A stretch of 64,000 nucleotides of DNA from the NCBI RefSeq assembly GCF_002869965.1, contig NZ_PEBS01000003.1, positions 62,001 through 126,000 of the forward strand. The letters run 5' to 3'. The notes below the pieces were generated by a model, which saw only the letters and a list, made by a program, of their open reading frames with translations, was not told the DNA's origin and did not search any database. A program made the position numbers and the translations under genes. Positions 26,541 to 34,044 of this stretch are shown here, piece after piece. Positions within the stretch are counted from its first letter, which is position 1. Every line of letters starts with the position of its first letter. The DNA is from Janthinobacterium sp. ROICE36. Lineage in GTDB: Bacteria; Pseudomonadota; Gammaproteobacteria; Burkholderiales; Burkholderiaceae_D.

Positions 26541-26870
26541 CTATGTATCGGTGAGGTTGACGCTGGTGTCGGGCGGCGGCGGGATCGGTCCGCCCTTCGC
26601 AGATTCAATATGATATAACCAGGCCAGCAGTTCCGCAATCGCCCGATACAGGCCGGGCGGAATCTGGCGGTCCATGTCGACATCCATCAGCAGCGCCACC
26701 AATTCCTTCGATTCATGCACAAAGACGCCGTGTTCGCGCGCCGTGCTGATGATCTGGTCCGCGATCAGGCCGCTGCCCTTGGCCACTACCTTGGGCGCCG
26801 GCGTGCCGCTCTGGTAAGCCAGTGCGACAGCCGTTTGCGGCACCTTGCGCTTGGTGTCGTCAAGCATCAT
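26541..26870 (-). CDS. stand-alone FlhB/EscU C-terminal cytoplasmic domain protein
   Basis: The protein has 109 residues and aligns by eye with the cytoplasmic domain of FlhB: AVALAYQSGTPAPKVVAKGSGLIADQIISTAREHGVFVHESKELVALLMDVDMDRQIPPGLYRAIAELLAWLYHI. It has no transmembrane part. The FlhB autocleavage motif NPTH is absent; the aligned residues are KVPQ. It therefore resembles the post-cleavage FlhB fragment, like the FlhX/FhlB group. The start (ATGATG, 26870/26867) overlaps the FliK-like stop. The proline-rich tail is PIPPPPDTS. Confidence 0.9.
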   Translation of the reverse strand: MMLDDTKRKVPQTAVALAYQSGTPAPKVVAKGSGLIADQIISTAREHGVFVHESKELVALLMDVDMDRQIPPGLYRAIAELLAWLYHIESAKGGPIPPPPDTSVNLTDT

Positions 26871-28047
26871 CTGCTTCCGCTGGCTCGGCCGCCTCCGGCT
26901 TGCCGGCGATCGTCAATGACGACAATGGCCAGCCGGCGGCGTCCAGCGACGCTTCCAGCGCCGCCGCGTGCTGGCGCAGGGTGTCGGCGCTGCCTTCGCT
27001 GCCGGCCTGCAACTGGATGGACACGCGGCCGCCCTGCAAGACCACGTGCGCAGCCAGGTCGCCCAGCAGGGGAAACTGGAAGCGCACATTGCTGCGCCAG
27101 GCCGTCGCTTCTTCGTCACCATCGCGACCATCGTGCTGCTGGCTTTCCGGCGCATCCTGGCTGATATCCCACTGCATCTTCTGGCCGGGCCAGGCTTCGC
27201 CCTGCCACTGCACGCGCGCCTGTTCGTGCGTATGCAGCTGCAAATTGATCAGTTGCGCCGAGGCCAGGTCGGTGCCCGTCCTGGGCGTCTCGCCCGGCTG
27301 GGCCTTTTGCATTTGCGGTTCCAGCAGCAGCGAGGCCAGCGGGCGCTTGCCTTCGGCCCATTCGGCCACATGCGATTCATAGAACAAGCCGCTGTTGCCG
27401 AGCGTGTCGCGCAGTTTTTGCGCCACTTGCGCCGGATCGGTTCCCGGCGCGGCCATCAGCGGTGTCTTGCCGACCAGCGCCAGGGGCGCACCGGGCACGC
27501 TTTCCGCCTGGCTGAGCACCGTGCTGAGGGCGCGCGCGGTGGTGCTCAGTTCCGGCGCCGGCGTATCGCTTGCCAAGGCGGGCAGCAAATTGGCCGGCGT
27601 CAGGGGCGCGCGGCTGAGCAGGGTGGCGGCCGTGCTGCTGGCGCGCGTGCCCGCCTGGGCGGCACCGGCCTGGGCACCGCGCGCTTCAAGGGCGTCGGGT
27701 TCGGCCTGCGCGTCGGCATACGTCAGCAGGGCGCTGGCGGGCTGGTCGCGGTGAGTGCCGATTTGAAAAGAGGGGCGGGGGTTGATGCCGATCAAGGTCA
27801 GCGGGATTTCCGTGCCCAACTGCGCGCCGGCCGGCAGCTGCATGCGTGCCGGCGTGCCAGCCACGCGCACCAGGAAGCTGCCGTCGCCCATGCGGGCCAG
27901 CACCTGTCCCTGCATGGATTTGCCGATCAGCCCCTGCAGCGAGCGCTGGAACTCGGCCTGGCGCGGGTCGGCGACGGCATCGGCCGCCCGCGCGCCCTTG
28001 ACCGGGGTCAAGGGCGTCATGCCGATCGTATCCATCTTCGGCAACAT
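26860..28047 (-). CDS. FliK-like protein (second Flg_hook-domain protein)
   Basis: The protein has 395 residues. The first 300 residues are rich in Ala, Pro, Gln and Leu, with an ordered block near the start (QAEFQRSLQGLIGKSMQGQVLARMGDGSFLVRVAGTPARMQLPAGAQLGTEIPLTLIGINP). The C-terminus (about 315-385: VRFQFPLLGDLAAHVVLQGGRVSIQLQAGSEGSADTLRQHAAALEASLDAAGWPLSSLTI) looks like a Flg_hook/FliK C-domain. It is distinct from FliK at 18441-19733. The ATG at 28047 follows fliT closely and the stop overlaps the FlhB-C gene. Confidence 0.8.
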   Translation of the reverse strand: MLPKMDTIGMTPLTPVKGARAADAVADPRQAEFQRSLQGLIGKSMQGQVLARMGDGSFLVRVAGTPARMQLPAGAQLGTEIPLTLIGINPRPSFQIGTHRDQPASALLTYADAQAEPDALEARGAQAGAAQAGTRASSTAATLLSRAPLTPANLLPALASDTPAPELSTTARALSTVLSQAESVPGAPLALVGKTPLMAAPGTDPAQVAQKLRDTLGNSGLFYESHVAEWAEGKRPLASLLLEPQMQKAQPGETPRTGTDLASAQLINLQLHTHEQARVQWQGEAWPGQKMQWDISQDAPESQQHDGRDGDEEATAWRSNVRFQFPLLGDLAAHVVLQGGRVSIQLQAGSEGSADTLRQHAAALEASLDAAGWPLSSLTIAGKPEAAEPAEADDA

Positions 28048-28073
28048 GGTATTTTGCCTTGCCCCTTGTGCGT

Positions 28074-28400
28074 TTAAACGCCGTAGGCGTTGGCCAGGCG
28101 CCGTTCGGTGCCGGTGCTGTTGATCAGCTTGGACAATTGCGCCATCCACGGCATGGTCAGGTCGCGGATCTTGCGGTCATCTTCCAGTATCTGCTTGATC
28201 AGGGCGACCTTGCGCTGACGGCCGGCGCTTTCCAGCACGACTTTTGCTTCATTCGCCTTCAGCGCTTCCACGTGCGCGCTCACTTGCTGCTCCAGCGCTT
28301 CGAGCGCGTCCCAGTCGGCGTTGCTGGCGGCAGTCACCATCCAGCCCATCAGGGACTGCATGGTTTCATAGGTGGTCAGGACTTCTTGGTTGGTCATCAT
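28074..28400 (-). CDS. fliT: FliT-like flagellar export chaperone
   Basis: The protein has 108 residues, all helical (TYETMQSLMGWMVTAASNADWDALEALEQQVSAHVEALKANEAKVVLESAGRQRKVALIKQILEDDRKIRDLTMPWMAQLSKLIN), matching FliT size and pattern. FliT chaperones the FliD cap and in enterics also inhibits FlhDC. It lies 3 bases after fliS, in the usual fliDST order. Confidence 0.9.
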   Translation of the reverse strand: MMTNQEVLTTYETMQSLMGWMVTAASNADWDALEALEQQVSAHVEALKANEAKVVLESAGRQRKVALIKQILEDDRKIRDLTMPWMAQLSKLINSTGTERRLANAYGV

Positions 28401-28403
28401 GGG

Positions 28404-28850
28404 TCAGGCGCTCGCAAGGCTGGGTCTACGTTTCAAATCGGCGCCGGGAATGGCGGCGGGCGTGGAACCGATGGCGTTCCAGGTTTCGCGCAAGTCGGTC
28501 AGCAAGCGCTGCACTTCTTCCAGCAGGGTAATATCGTTGTTCAGGTTAGCCGTCAGCAGGCGCGCGCCCATGTACTCGTACAGGGCATCGAGGCCTTCGG
28601 CGATCTGGCCGCCCGCTTCCTTGTCCAAGCTGGCACGCAAGCCATTGTCGATGATCTGGATGGCTTTCGAGATGGACTTGCCTTTTTCTGGAATATTGCC
28701 CGATTTCATGTGCACTTGTGCGCTGAGCACGGCCACCAGGGCACCGTCGTACAGCATCACGATCAGCTTGTGCGGCGAGGCCGAGCCTATGCCCGTTTCC
28801 AGGCCGACCTTGGCGTAGGCATTGACGCCGCGTTGTTGGGTTCCAAACAT
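28404..28850 (-). CDS. fliS: FliS, flagellin export chaperone
   Basis: The protein has 148 residues. It shows the FliS core AYAKVGLETGIGSASPHKLIVMLYDGALVAVLSAQVHMKSGNIPEKGKSISKAIQIIDNGLRASLD and LYEYMGARLLTANLNNDITLLEEVQRLLTDLRETWNAI. FliS caps the C-terminal helix of FliC before export. GGAG lies upstream of the ATG, 21 bases after fliD. Confidence 0.96.
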   Translation of the reverse strand: MFGTQQRGVNAYAKVGLETGIGSASPHKLIVMLYDGALVAVLSAQVHMKSGNIPEKGKSISKAIQIIDNGLRASLDKEAGGQIAEGLDALYEYMGARLLTANLNNDITLLEEVQRLLTDLRETWNAIGSTPAAIPGADLKRRPSLASA

Positions 28851-28871
28851 ATATTCTCCTGATGATGGCGC

Positions 28872-31553
28872 TTAACGGTTGGCGGCGATGGCGGCCAGCT
28901 GCTGGGTTAAATAGGTTTGCGTGCTCTGTAATTTGTTCAGGGATACGTCCAGGCGCGAGTACTGGGCGCGGTAGCGCGCTTCGATGTCGTTCAGTTTTTC
29001 GCTGAACTTGTCGCGCTGCGCCGCCACCGACTTGATGCTGTCGTTGATGCCTTTGGACTTGTTGGTGAGCATGCCGTCCGTACCCAGGAAGGAAGTGGCC
29101 AGGTTGTTCAACTGATAAGCATAGCCTTGCGAGAAACTAACCGTGCCGCGCGAGCCGACAACGCCGCCGGTCACGTCAATTTTCAAGCCTTCCGCTGGCG
29201 AACCGGGTGCACCCGTCAGGCTCTGGCCGGAGCCGACCACAGGTTGCCCGCCCAGGGTGCCAGCCACGTCGGCGCCCTTGACGGGTTTGGCTGTGCCAAA
29301 CAGACTCTCTATACCGGTCCCCGTGCCGTTGCTCAAGGCCAAATTCGATACCGAACCATAGCGGCTAGACACCAGGACCAGTTTGCCGGTACCGTCGATC
29401 GAAGCGGAGACCGTCGAGCCATTGTCTGAAAAAGCCTTCACGCCGTTGATCGACGATTGCATCAGCGATGCCATCTGCGCCGGCGTATAGGTGCCCGCCG
29501 GTATCGTCACCTGGGCCGTATTCTTGGCCGCCGAAGGGTCGGTATCGTTGAGGGTGACATTCCAGGTGGTGTCGCTGGCAATCGTGGTGCTGGCTGCCAA
29601 CACGCCATCGGACGTGAGCGAACCCTGGCTAGCCATGGTGGTGATGGTCAGGTCATAGGTGCCTGGCTTGGTGGCGGCCGTCGAACTGGTGAAGGCCACG
29701 TTGCTGTCGCTGGCCTTGCCGATGGCTGAAAACAGGCCGGCGATATCATTGAAATTTGCACTGATCGCCTTGTCAAGCTTGCTGCTATCCAGGGCCAGGC
29801 TGCCATCTTTTTGGAAGGAGATACCCACCTGACTCAGATTGCTCATGCCGCTGCTCAAGCCGGTAATCGGCGCGCCCAGCTGCCGGCGCAGCTGGCTCTG
29901 GATCGATTGGACGGTCGAGTCGCCCAGCAATACGCCACCCGTCTTGGTGTCGGGATTGAAGGCTGTCATCTTGCCGATCGAGGTGTTCAATTCATTGTAG
30001 GCTTTGACGAAGGCGGTGATGCTGGTCTTCACCGTCGAGGTATCCTTGGCCACCGACAGGCTGGACGTGCCTATCTTGGTGATGCCCAAGGTGACGCCTT
30101 CGATCGCTGTATCGACGTTGTTCGAGCTGCTGGTGATGGCAATGCCGTTGACGCTGAAGTTGGTGTTTTGCGCCGCGCTGTTCTGCTTCAGGTTCTGCGT
30201 GCCGGAAGCATCGTAGGACAGCAGACCGTTCAAGGCGCTGTCGGCCGGCTGGCCATCGCTGCCGCTGAGCGAAATCTTCATGGCCGAATTGGCACCCGTC
30301 TTGGTCGAACTGAGCACCAGGTGATACGGCTTGTCGCTACCGTCGGACACGATGCTGGCGGTGACGCCCAGGCCCGCGTTATTGATGGCATCGCGTATGC
30401 CTTGCAAGCTGTTGTTGGTGGCGTCGATCACCACCGAGCCTGTCGCCTGCGTGCCATCCTGGGTGAAGTTCGTGTTCATGTAGCTGCCGCCCGTGCCTGC
30501 TGTCAGTCCTGCTGCTGCAGGGTTGCTGCCGGCGACGACGATGGGGCTGGCATTGCCCGAGGCCAGGGTGATCGAACTGGCAAGCGTGACATTCGAACCA
30601 TCGTTGGTGGCATTGGCGGCGTGTCCGATGCCGCCCATGACACTGCCTGTGACCACTTCTTCGATGTTAAGGTTGGAACCATCGGCACGCGTAAATTGCA
30701 AGGTGCCGTCTGCCGCCTTGCCAGTGACGGTGATATTCGCCGCCGCCAGCGCATTCGAGACGGCATTCGGACCGGTAAGTGTCGTGTCGAGCGAGGCGGC
30801 CGTGATGCCGCTGCCTGCGGCGACGCTGTTACCCTGGGTCACGATCTCGATGCCGCCAACCGACAGCGTATAGGTACCGTCCGCACCGGTGGCGATATTG
30901 CCGAAGCCGCTGAACATGGAGGCGTTGCTGGCCGTTGGCTGGGCCGTGGCGGTCACGCCCGTGGTGCTGCTCTTGGCGTTGATGGCGTCCGCCAGCGCGC
31001 GTGCGCTCTTGGTGCTGGCATCCGTCGGAATGGCCGTGCCGTTCATGATCAGCGAGCCGTTGCTCACGCCCGTGAGCAGGGTGCTGCCGCCCAGTGCCGT
31101 GCCCGTTACACCAAAAGTGCCGCCGGCGAGCGAGCCCAGCTGAAAGGAAACCGTGGTCTTGGCGCCGCTGCCGATAGTCGACAGCTTGCTGGCCATGCCG
31201 CCCGATGTCAGCGTCTGCGCCTGCGCCAGCTGGGAAACGTTGATGTTGTAGCTGCCGGCGACGGCCTTGGCACCGGCACTGGCCGAGAACACCAGCGGAT
31301 CGGACGGCGTGGCGCTGACGGCGCGGAAGTTGCTCGAATTGGTCAGCGCCGACAATGAGCCCTGGAAAGTACTGACGGCGCCGCTCAGAGCGCCCAGGGC
31401 GCTGAGCTTGGCCTGGTAGGAGGCCGTCTTCTTGTCAAAAGTACCTAGCGGCGCCGCTTCCGCGGTCATCAGCTTGTCGATGATGGCGCCCACGTCCAGG
31501 CCGCTGGCGCCGGCGCCGATGCCAACGGATGATAATGTAGGGGTAATGGCCAC
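28872..31553 (-). CDS. fliD: FliD, filament cap protein, unusually long
   Basis: The protein has 893 residues; enteric FliD has about 470. N-terminal FliD (SGLDVGAIIDKLMTAEAAPLGTFDKKTASYQAKLSALGALSGAVSTFQGSLSAL) and C-terminal FliD (SVAAQRDKFSEKLNDIEARYRAQYSRLDVSLNKLQSTQTYLTQQLAAIAA) are intact. The middle includes at least two flagellin-IN-like motifs (about 178-205 and 378-405) and a Ser/Thr/Gly-rich extension before the C-terminus. It caps the filament and directs flagellin folding. It has its own FliA-type promoter. Confidence 0.95.
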   Translation of the reverse strand: MAITPTLSSVGIGAGASGLDVGAIIDKLMTAEAAPLGTFDKKTASYQAKLSALGALSGAVSTFQGSLSALTNSSNFRAVSATPSDPLVFSASAGAKAVAGSYNINVSQLAQAQTLTSGGMASKLSTIGSGAKTTVSFQLGSLAGGTFGVTGTALGGSTLLTGVSNGSLIMNGTAIPTDASTKSARALADAINAKSSTTGVTATAQPTASNASMFSGFGNIATGADGTYTLSVGGIEIVTQGNSVAAGSGITAASLDTTLTGPNAVSNALAAANITVTGKAADGTLQFTRADGSNLNIEEVVTGSVMGGIGHAANATNDGSNVTLASSITLASGNASPIVVAGSNPAAAGLTAGTGGSYMNTNFTQDGTQATGSVVIDATNNSLQGIRDAINNAGLGVTASIVSDGSDKPYHLVLSSTKTGANSAMKISLSGSDGQPADSALNGLLSYDASGTQNLKQNSAAQNTNFSVNGIAITSSSNNVDTAIEGVTLGITKIGTSSLSVAKDTSTVKTSITAFVKAYNELNTSIGKMTAFNPDTKTGGVLLGDSTVQSIQSQLRRQLGAPITGLSSGMSNLSQVGISFQKDGSLALDSSKLDKAISANFNDIAGLFSAIGKASDSNVAFTSSTAATKPGTYDLTITTMASQGSLTSDGVLAASTTIASDTTWNVTLNDTDPSAAKNTAQVTIPAGTYTPAQMASLMQSSINGVKAFSDNGSTVSASIDGTGKLVLVSSRYGSVSNLALSNGTGTGIESLFGTAKPVKGADVAGTLGGQPVVGSGQSLTGAPGSPAEGLKIDVTGGVVGSRGTVSFSQGYAYQLNNLATSFLGTDGMLTNKSKGINDSIKSVAAQRDKFSEKLNDIEARYRAQYSRLDVSLNKLQSTQTYLTQQLAAIAANR

Positions 31554-31586
31554 GGAATGCTCCTAGGAAAACGCTAATATAAGCTG

Positions 31587-31613
31587 TTATCGGCAGAATC
31601 AATCAGGACTTGA
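31587..31613 (-). promoter_or_regulatory. sigma-28 (FliA)-type promoter of fliD
   Basis: On the minus strand TCAAGTCC (31613-31606), 11 bases, then GCCGATAA (31594-31587): a perfect -10 and a near-consensus -35 at the correct spacing, 33 bases upstream of the fliD ATG. It shares the TCAAG -35 with the flgK promoter. Confidence 0.8.
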
Positions 31614-31683
31614 GAGGGGGATTTACCGCGCTGTTTTCAGCGGGAGCAGAAAAATGGAGGAGTGACAGGAAACTGTTGCTCAA

Positions 31684-31730
31684 TTTTTAATAAAAAGACG
31701 GGGCTGGATAGCCAGGCTATCGTACCCCGT
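31684..31730 (-). terminator. terminator after flaG
   Basis: ACGGGG (31698-31703) pairs with CCCCGT (31725-31730), enclosing a second stem (GATAGCC with GGCTATC). On the minus strand the hairpin is followed by an AT-rich tract with five and then four T residues (31697-31684). It separates flaG from the fliD promoter. Confidence 0.75.
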
Positions 31731-31784
31731 GGTCATGCCAATGCATACTGTCACGATGCTGCAAGTCCGTGTGCAACGCCATCG

Positions 31785-32156
31785 TTATGCGCTTTGACTG
31801 ATCAGCGAGCCTTTGGTGGAGTCAAAGGTCTTGGCCAGTTCCAAGGCTTCCCTGGTGGGTATCTGGCGCAGTACTTCCTTTGTTTCCTGGTCGATGACCT
31901 TCACCACCGTGCGCTGACTGTCTTCATCGATGGAAAACTCCAGGCCTTGCGTCTTCATTTGCGACGATTGGTTCAGCGCCGATACCGCCTTGTTCAACTG
32001 CTCCCGGCTGGGTTCCTTGCCGGCTTGCTGTGGCGCAACCGTGCTGTTCTCCGTGGCAGCCCGTGGCGCTGCCGGGCGCGCTGCCGACGTGTCCGCAGAC
32101 ACATAACTCTTGTCCATCCTGGCCGCGGAGGCGGCCGCTATCGTGTCGATAGTCAT
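31785..32156 (-). CDS. flaG: FlaG-family protein
   Basis: The protein has 123 residues. The variable, Ala-rich N-terminus is followed by the FlaG domain (LNKAVSALNQSSQMKTQGLEFSIDEDSQRTVVKVIDQETKEVLRQIPTREALELAKTFD). In polar flagellates FlaG affects filament length. It is preceded by AGGAG and lies just past the fliC hairpin, so its expression probably depends on read-through from fliC. Confidence 0.92.
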   Translation of the reverse strand: MTIDTIAAASAARMDKSYVSADTSAARPAAPRAATENSTVAPQQAGKEPSREQLNKAVSALNQSSQMKTQGLEFSIDEDSQRTVVKVIDQETKEVLRQIPTREALELAKTFDSTKGSLISQSA

Positions 32157-32171
32157 GGTGCTCTCCTAGTG

Positions 32172-32206
32172 AAAATTCCCCTGCCAAAAAAATCCGGCAG
32201 GGGAAT
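32172..32206 (-). terminator. hairpin after fliC (partial terminator)
   Basis: A perfect 11-bp stem (ATTCCCCTGCC at 32175-32185 with GGCAGGGGAAT at 32196-32206) lies between fliC and flaG. On the minus strand the stem ends in only four T residues, so some read-through into flaG is expected. The flaG ATG is 19 bases beyond the stem and leaves no room for a promoter. Confidence 0.75.
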
Positions 32207-32240
32207 CAGAGTCCTACGCTGTTGCCTGGCTAATCGGAGA

Positions 32241-33704
32241 TTAGCCGCGCAGCAGGCTCAGGACACCGTTTGGCAGCGAGTTTGCTTGCGCCAGCATGGC
32301 CGTACCAGCTTGTTGCAGGATCTGGCCACGGGTCAGGCTGGCCGTTTCCGAGGCGAAGTCCGTATCGACGATGCGGCTGCGCGATGCGGACAGGTTTTCC
32401 GTCGTCGATTGCAAGTTGGAGATCGCCGACGAGAAGCGCGATTGCAAGGCGCCGTACTGGGCGCGTTGGCCGTTCACCGTTGCCAGTGCTGCATCGGCAA
32501 TTTTCAGTGCCAACTGGGCGCCGTCAAACGAAGTCACGTCCAGTGAAGCTACCGATTTCAAGTCCGATGTCTTGTTCGTGGCTTTCAAGCCCGACGTGTC
32601 GGTGATGGCAAAGCTGCCTGGCGCATCGTAGGTAACGGTGCCGTTGGCGACGGCGACCGCGTTAAGGGCCTTTGCGTCAAACGCGGAACCTGTCAAGGTT
32701 TTGTCCGCCTTGTAGGAATCGATATTGAAGACGGTGTTGCCAGCAGCTGCCGTGTTTTTGATGGCAATGTCGGCGCCGTCGGCATGCGTCAGTTTCATGC
32801 TGCTGGTCGATGAATCGTATTCTGCGGTGACGCCGGTTTTCGACGTTTGCGCATTGATTGCATTGATGCCTGCTGCATAGTCGGAAGCTGACTGGCCGGC
32901 GCCCACCGAAAAGGAAATCTGTGCTTCTTTGCCAGTGGCAGTATTGTCGCCCACGAGGGTGAACGAATAGGCTTCGGTGGAGCCGAGTTTCAGGCTGGTG
33001 GCGGTCTTGGCCGTTGCCGTCACGCCCGTATCGGCGCTTACCTTGTTGACGCTGGCGGCGATGGTTTGCGCGCTGTCGTTGGCTTTGGTGGTGACAGTGG
33101 AGGTGCCGCGTGCGCCGGCGACGATCACCGATCCAGCCGTTGCCGTTGCCGAGGTGGCGAGGACGGCGGTCGCATCATTTTGCACGCGATTATTGCCGTA
33201 GGTGCTAGTCAGGAAGTTCGCGCCGCTGGCGGAAATCAGCTGATTGGCATCTGCGCCGACTTGGAAGTTGGCCGTGCCCATGGTGCCATCCAGCAGCGCC
33301 TGGCCGTTGAACGAGGTCGTGGTGGCGATGCGGTTCAGTTCCGAACCCAGTTGGCCTACCTCGGTTTGCAGCGCCTGGCGGTCGCTCGACGAGTTCGTCG
33401 AGTTCGACGATTGCACTGCCAGTTCGCGGATACGTTGCAGGATGTCGCCCGAGCTTGCCAACGCGCCTTCAGCCGTTTGCGCCAGCGAAACGCCGTCGTT
33501 TGCATTGCGGGTGGCTTGGGTCATGCCGCGAATTTGCGACGTCATGCGGTCGGAAATCGCCAGACCAGCAGCATCATCCTTGGCGCTGTTGATACGCAGG
33601 CCGGAGGACAAGCGTTGCAGCGAGGTGGCCAGGGACGATTGCGAAGTCGACAGGTTGCGTTGCGAATTCAGGGACGAGATGTTGGTATTAATTACTGCAG
33701 CCAT
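32241..33704 (-). CDS. fliC: FliC, flagellin
   Basis: The protein has 487 residues. The D0/D1 N-terminus ([71 protein letters not shown]) and C-terminus ([70 protein letters not shown]) are canonical. The centre (about 175-385) is a Thr/Ala/Ser-rich variable domain with a flagellin-IN-like stretch ([21 protein letters not shown]). Only one flagellin gene is seen. It is preceded by GGAGAAAC. Confidence 0.97.
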   Translation of the reverse strand: MAAVINTNISSLNSQRNLSTSQSSLATSLQRLSSGLRINSAKDDAAGLAISDRMTSQIRGMTQATRNANDGVSLAQTAEGALASSGDILQRIRELAVQSSNSTNSSSDRQALQTEVGQLGSELNRIATTTSFNGQALLDGTMGTANFQVGADANQLISASGANFLTSTYGNNRVQNDATAVLATSATATAGSVIVAGARGTSTVTTKANDSAQTIAASVNKVSADTGVTATAKTATSLKLGSTEAYSFTLVGDNTATGKEAQISFSVGAGQSASDYAAGINAINAQTSKTGVTAEYDSSTSSMKLTHADGADIAIKNTAAAGNTVFNIDSYKADKTLTGSAFDAKALNAVAVANGTVTYDAPGSFAITDTSGLKATNKTSDLKSVASLDVTSFDGAQLALKIADAALATVNGQRAQYGALQSRFSSAISNLQSTTENLSASRSRIVDTDFASETASLTRGQILQQAGTAMLAQANSLPNGVLSLLRG

Positions 33705-33797
33705 GATGTTTCTCCAGACAGATACTACATTGCGCTATGTGCTAGTCACTTTGGCCTGCCCCGCTGTTCCGGGACAATCAAGCCGCTGTTATTTAGG

Positions 33798-33824
33798 GTA
33801 ACGGTTGCTCTGCGGGAAAATTTA
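33798..33824 (-). promoter_or_regulatory. sigma-28 (FliA)-type promoter of fliC
   Basis: On the minus strand TAAATTTT (33824-33817), 11 bases, then ACCGTTAC (33805-33798). The -35 TAAA and the 15-base TAAA to -10 spacing are exact; the -10 matches GCCGATAA at 5 of 8. It lies about 94 bases upstream of the fliC ATG, implying an 85-90 base leader. Confidence 0.6.
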
Positions 33825-33991
33825 TGGCGGAAAGTGCTTTAAATTTTAATTTTTAGCCCTTCAGTTTGTGCAAGACGGCGCGCTAAACGGCATGATTTTG
33901 GGAAACTTGAGGGTGAAAACAGTTTTATTTTCATATCGCGTGGATGCTGGCGAAGTGCAGGAAGGAGAGTGATTGTTGTTGTTTTGAAATG

Positions 33992-34025
33992 AAAAATGCC
34001 GTCCGGCTGGGCAGCGGGACGGCAT
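33992..34025 (-). terminator. terminator of the diguanylate cyclase gene
   Basis: ATGCCGTCC (33996-34004) pairs perfectly with GGACGGCAT (34017-34025) around a 12-base loop. On the minus strand a T-run (33996-33992) follows. It lies about 20 bases after the stop of the GGDEF gene. Confidence 0.85.
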
Positions 34026-34044
34026 ATCATGCAGCGGGCCGGGC

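Larger units (their letters stand above)
33705..34044. other. fliC upstream region, 340 bases without a gene
   Basis: It contains the fliC promoter (33798-33824), an AT-rich block (about 33815-33860) upstream of it that could act as an UP element or bind a nucleoid protein, and the terminator of the diguanylate cyclase gene (33992-34025). No credible coding frame was seen. Confidence 0.7.

Noticed and set aside
29811..31358. A 515-codon open frame on the plus strand.
   Set aside because: It is antisense to fliD; low complexity only.
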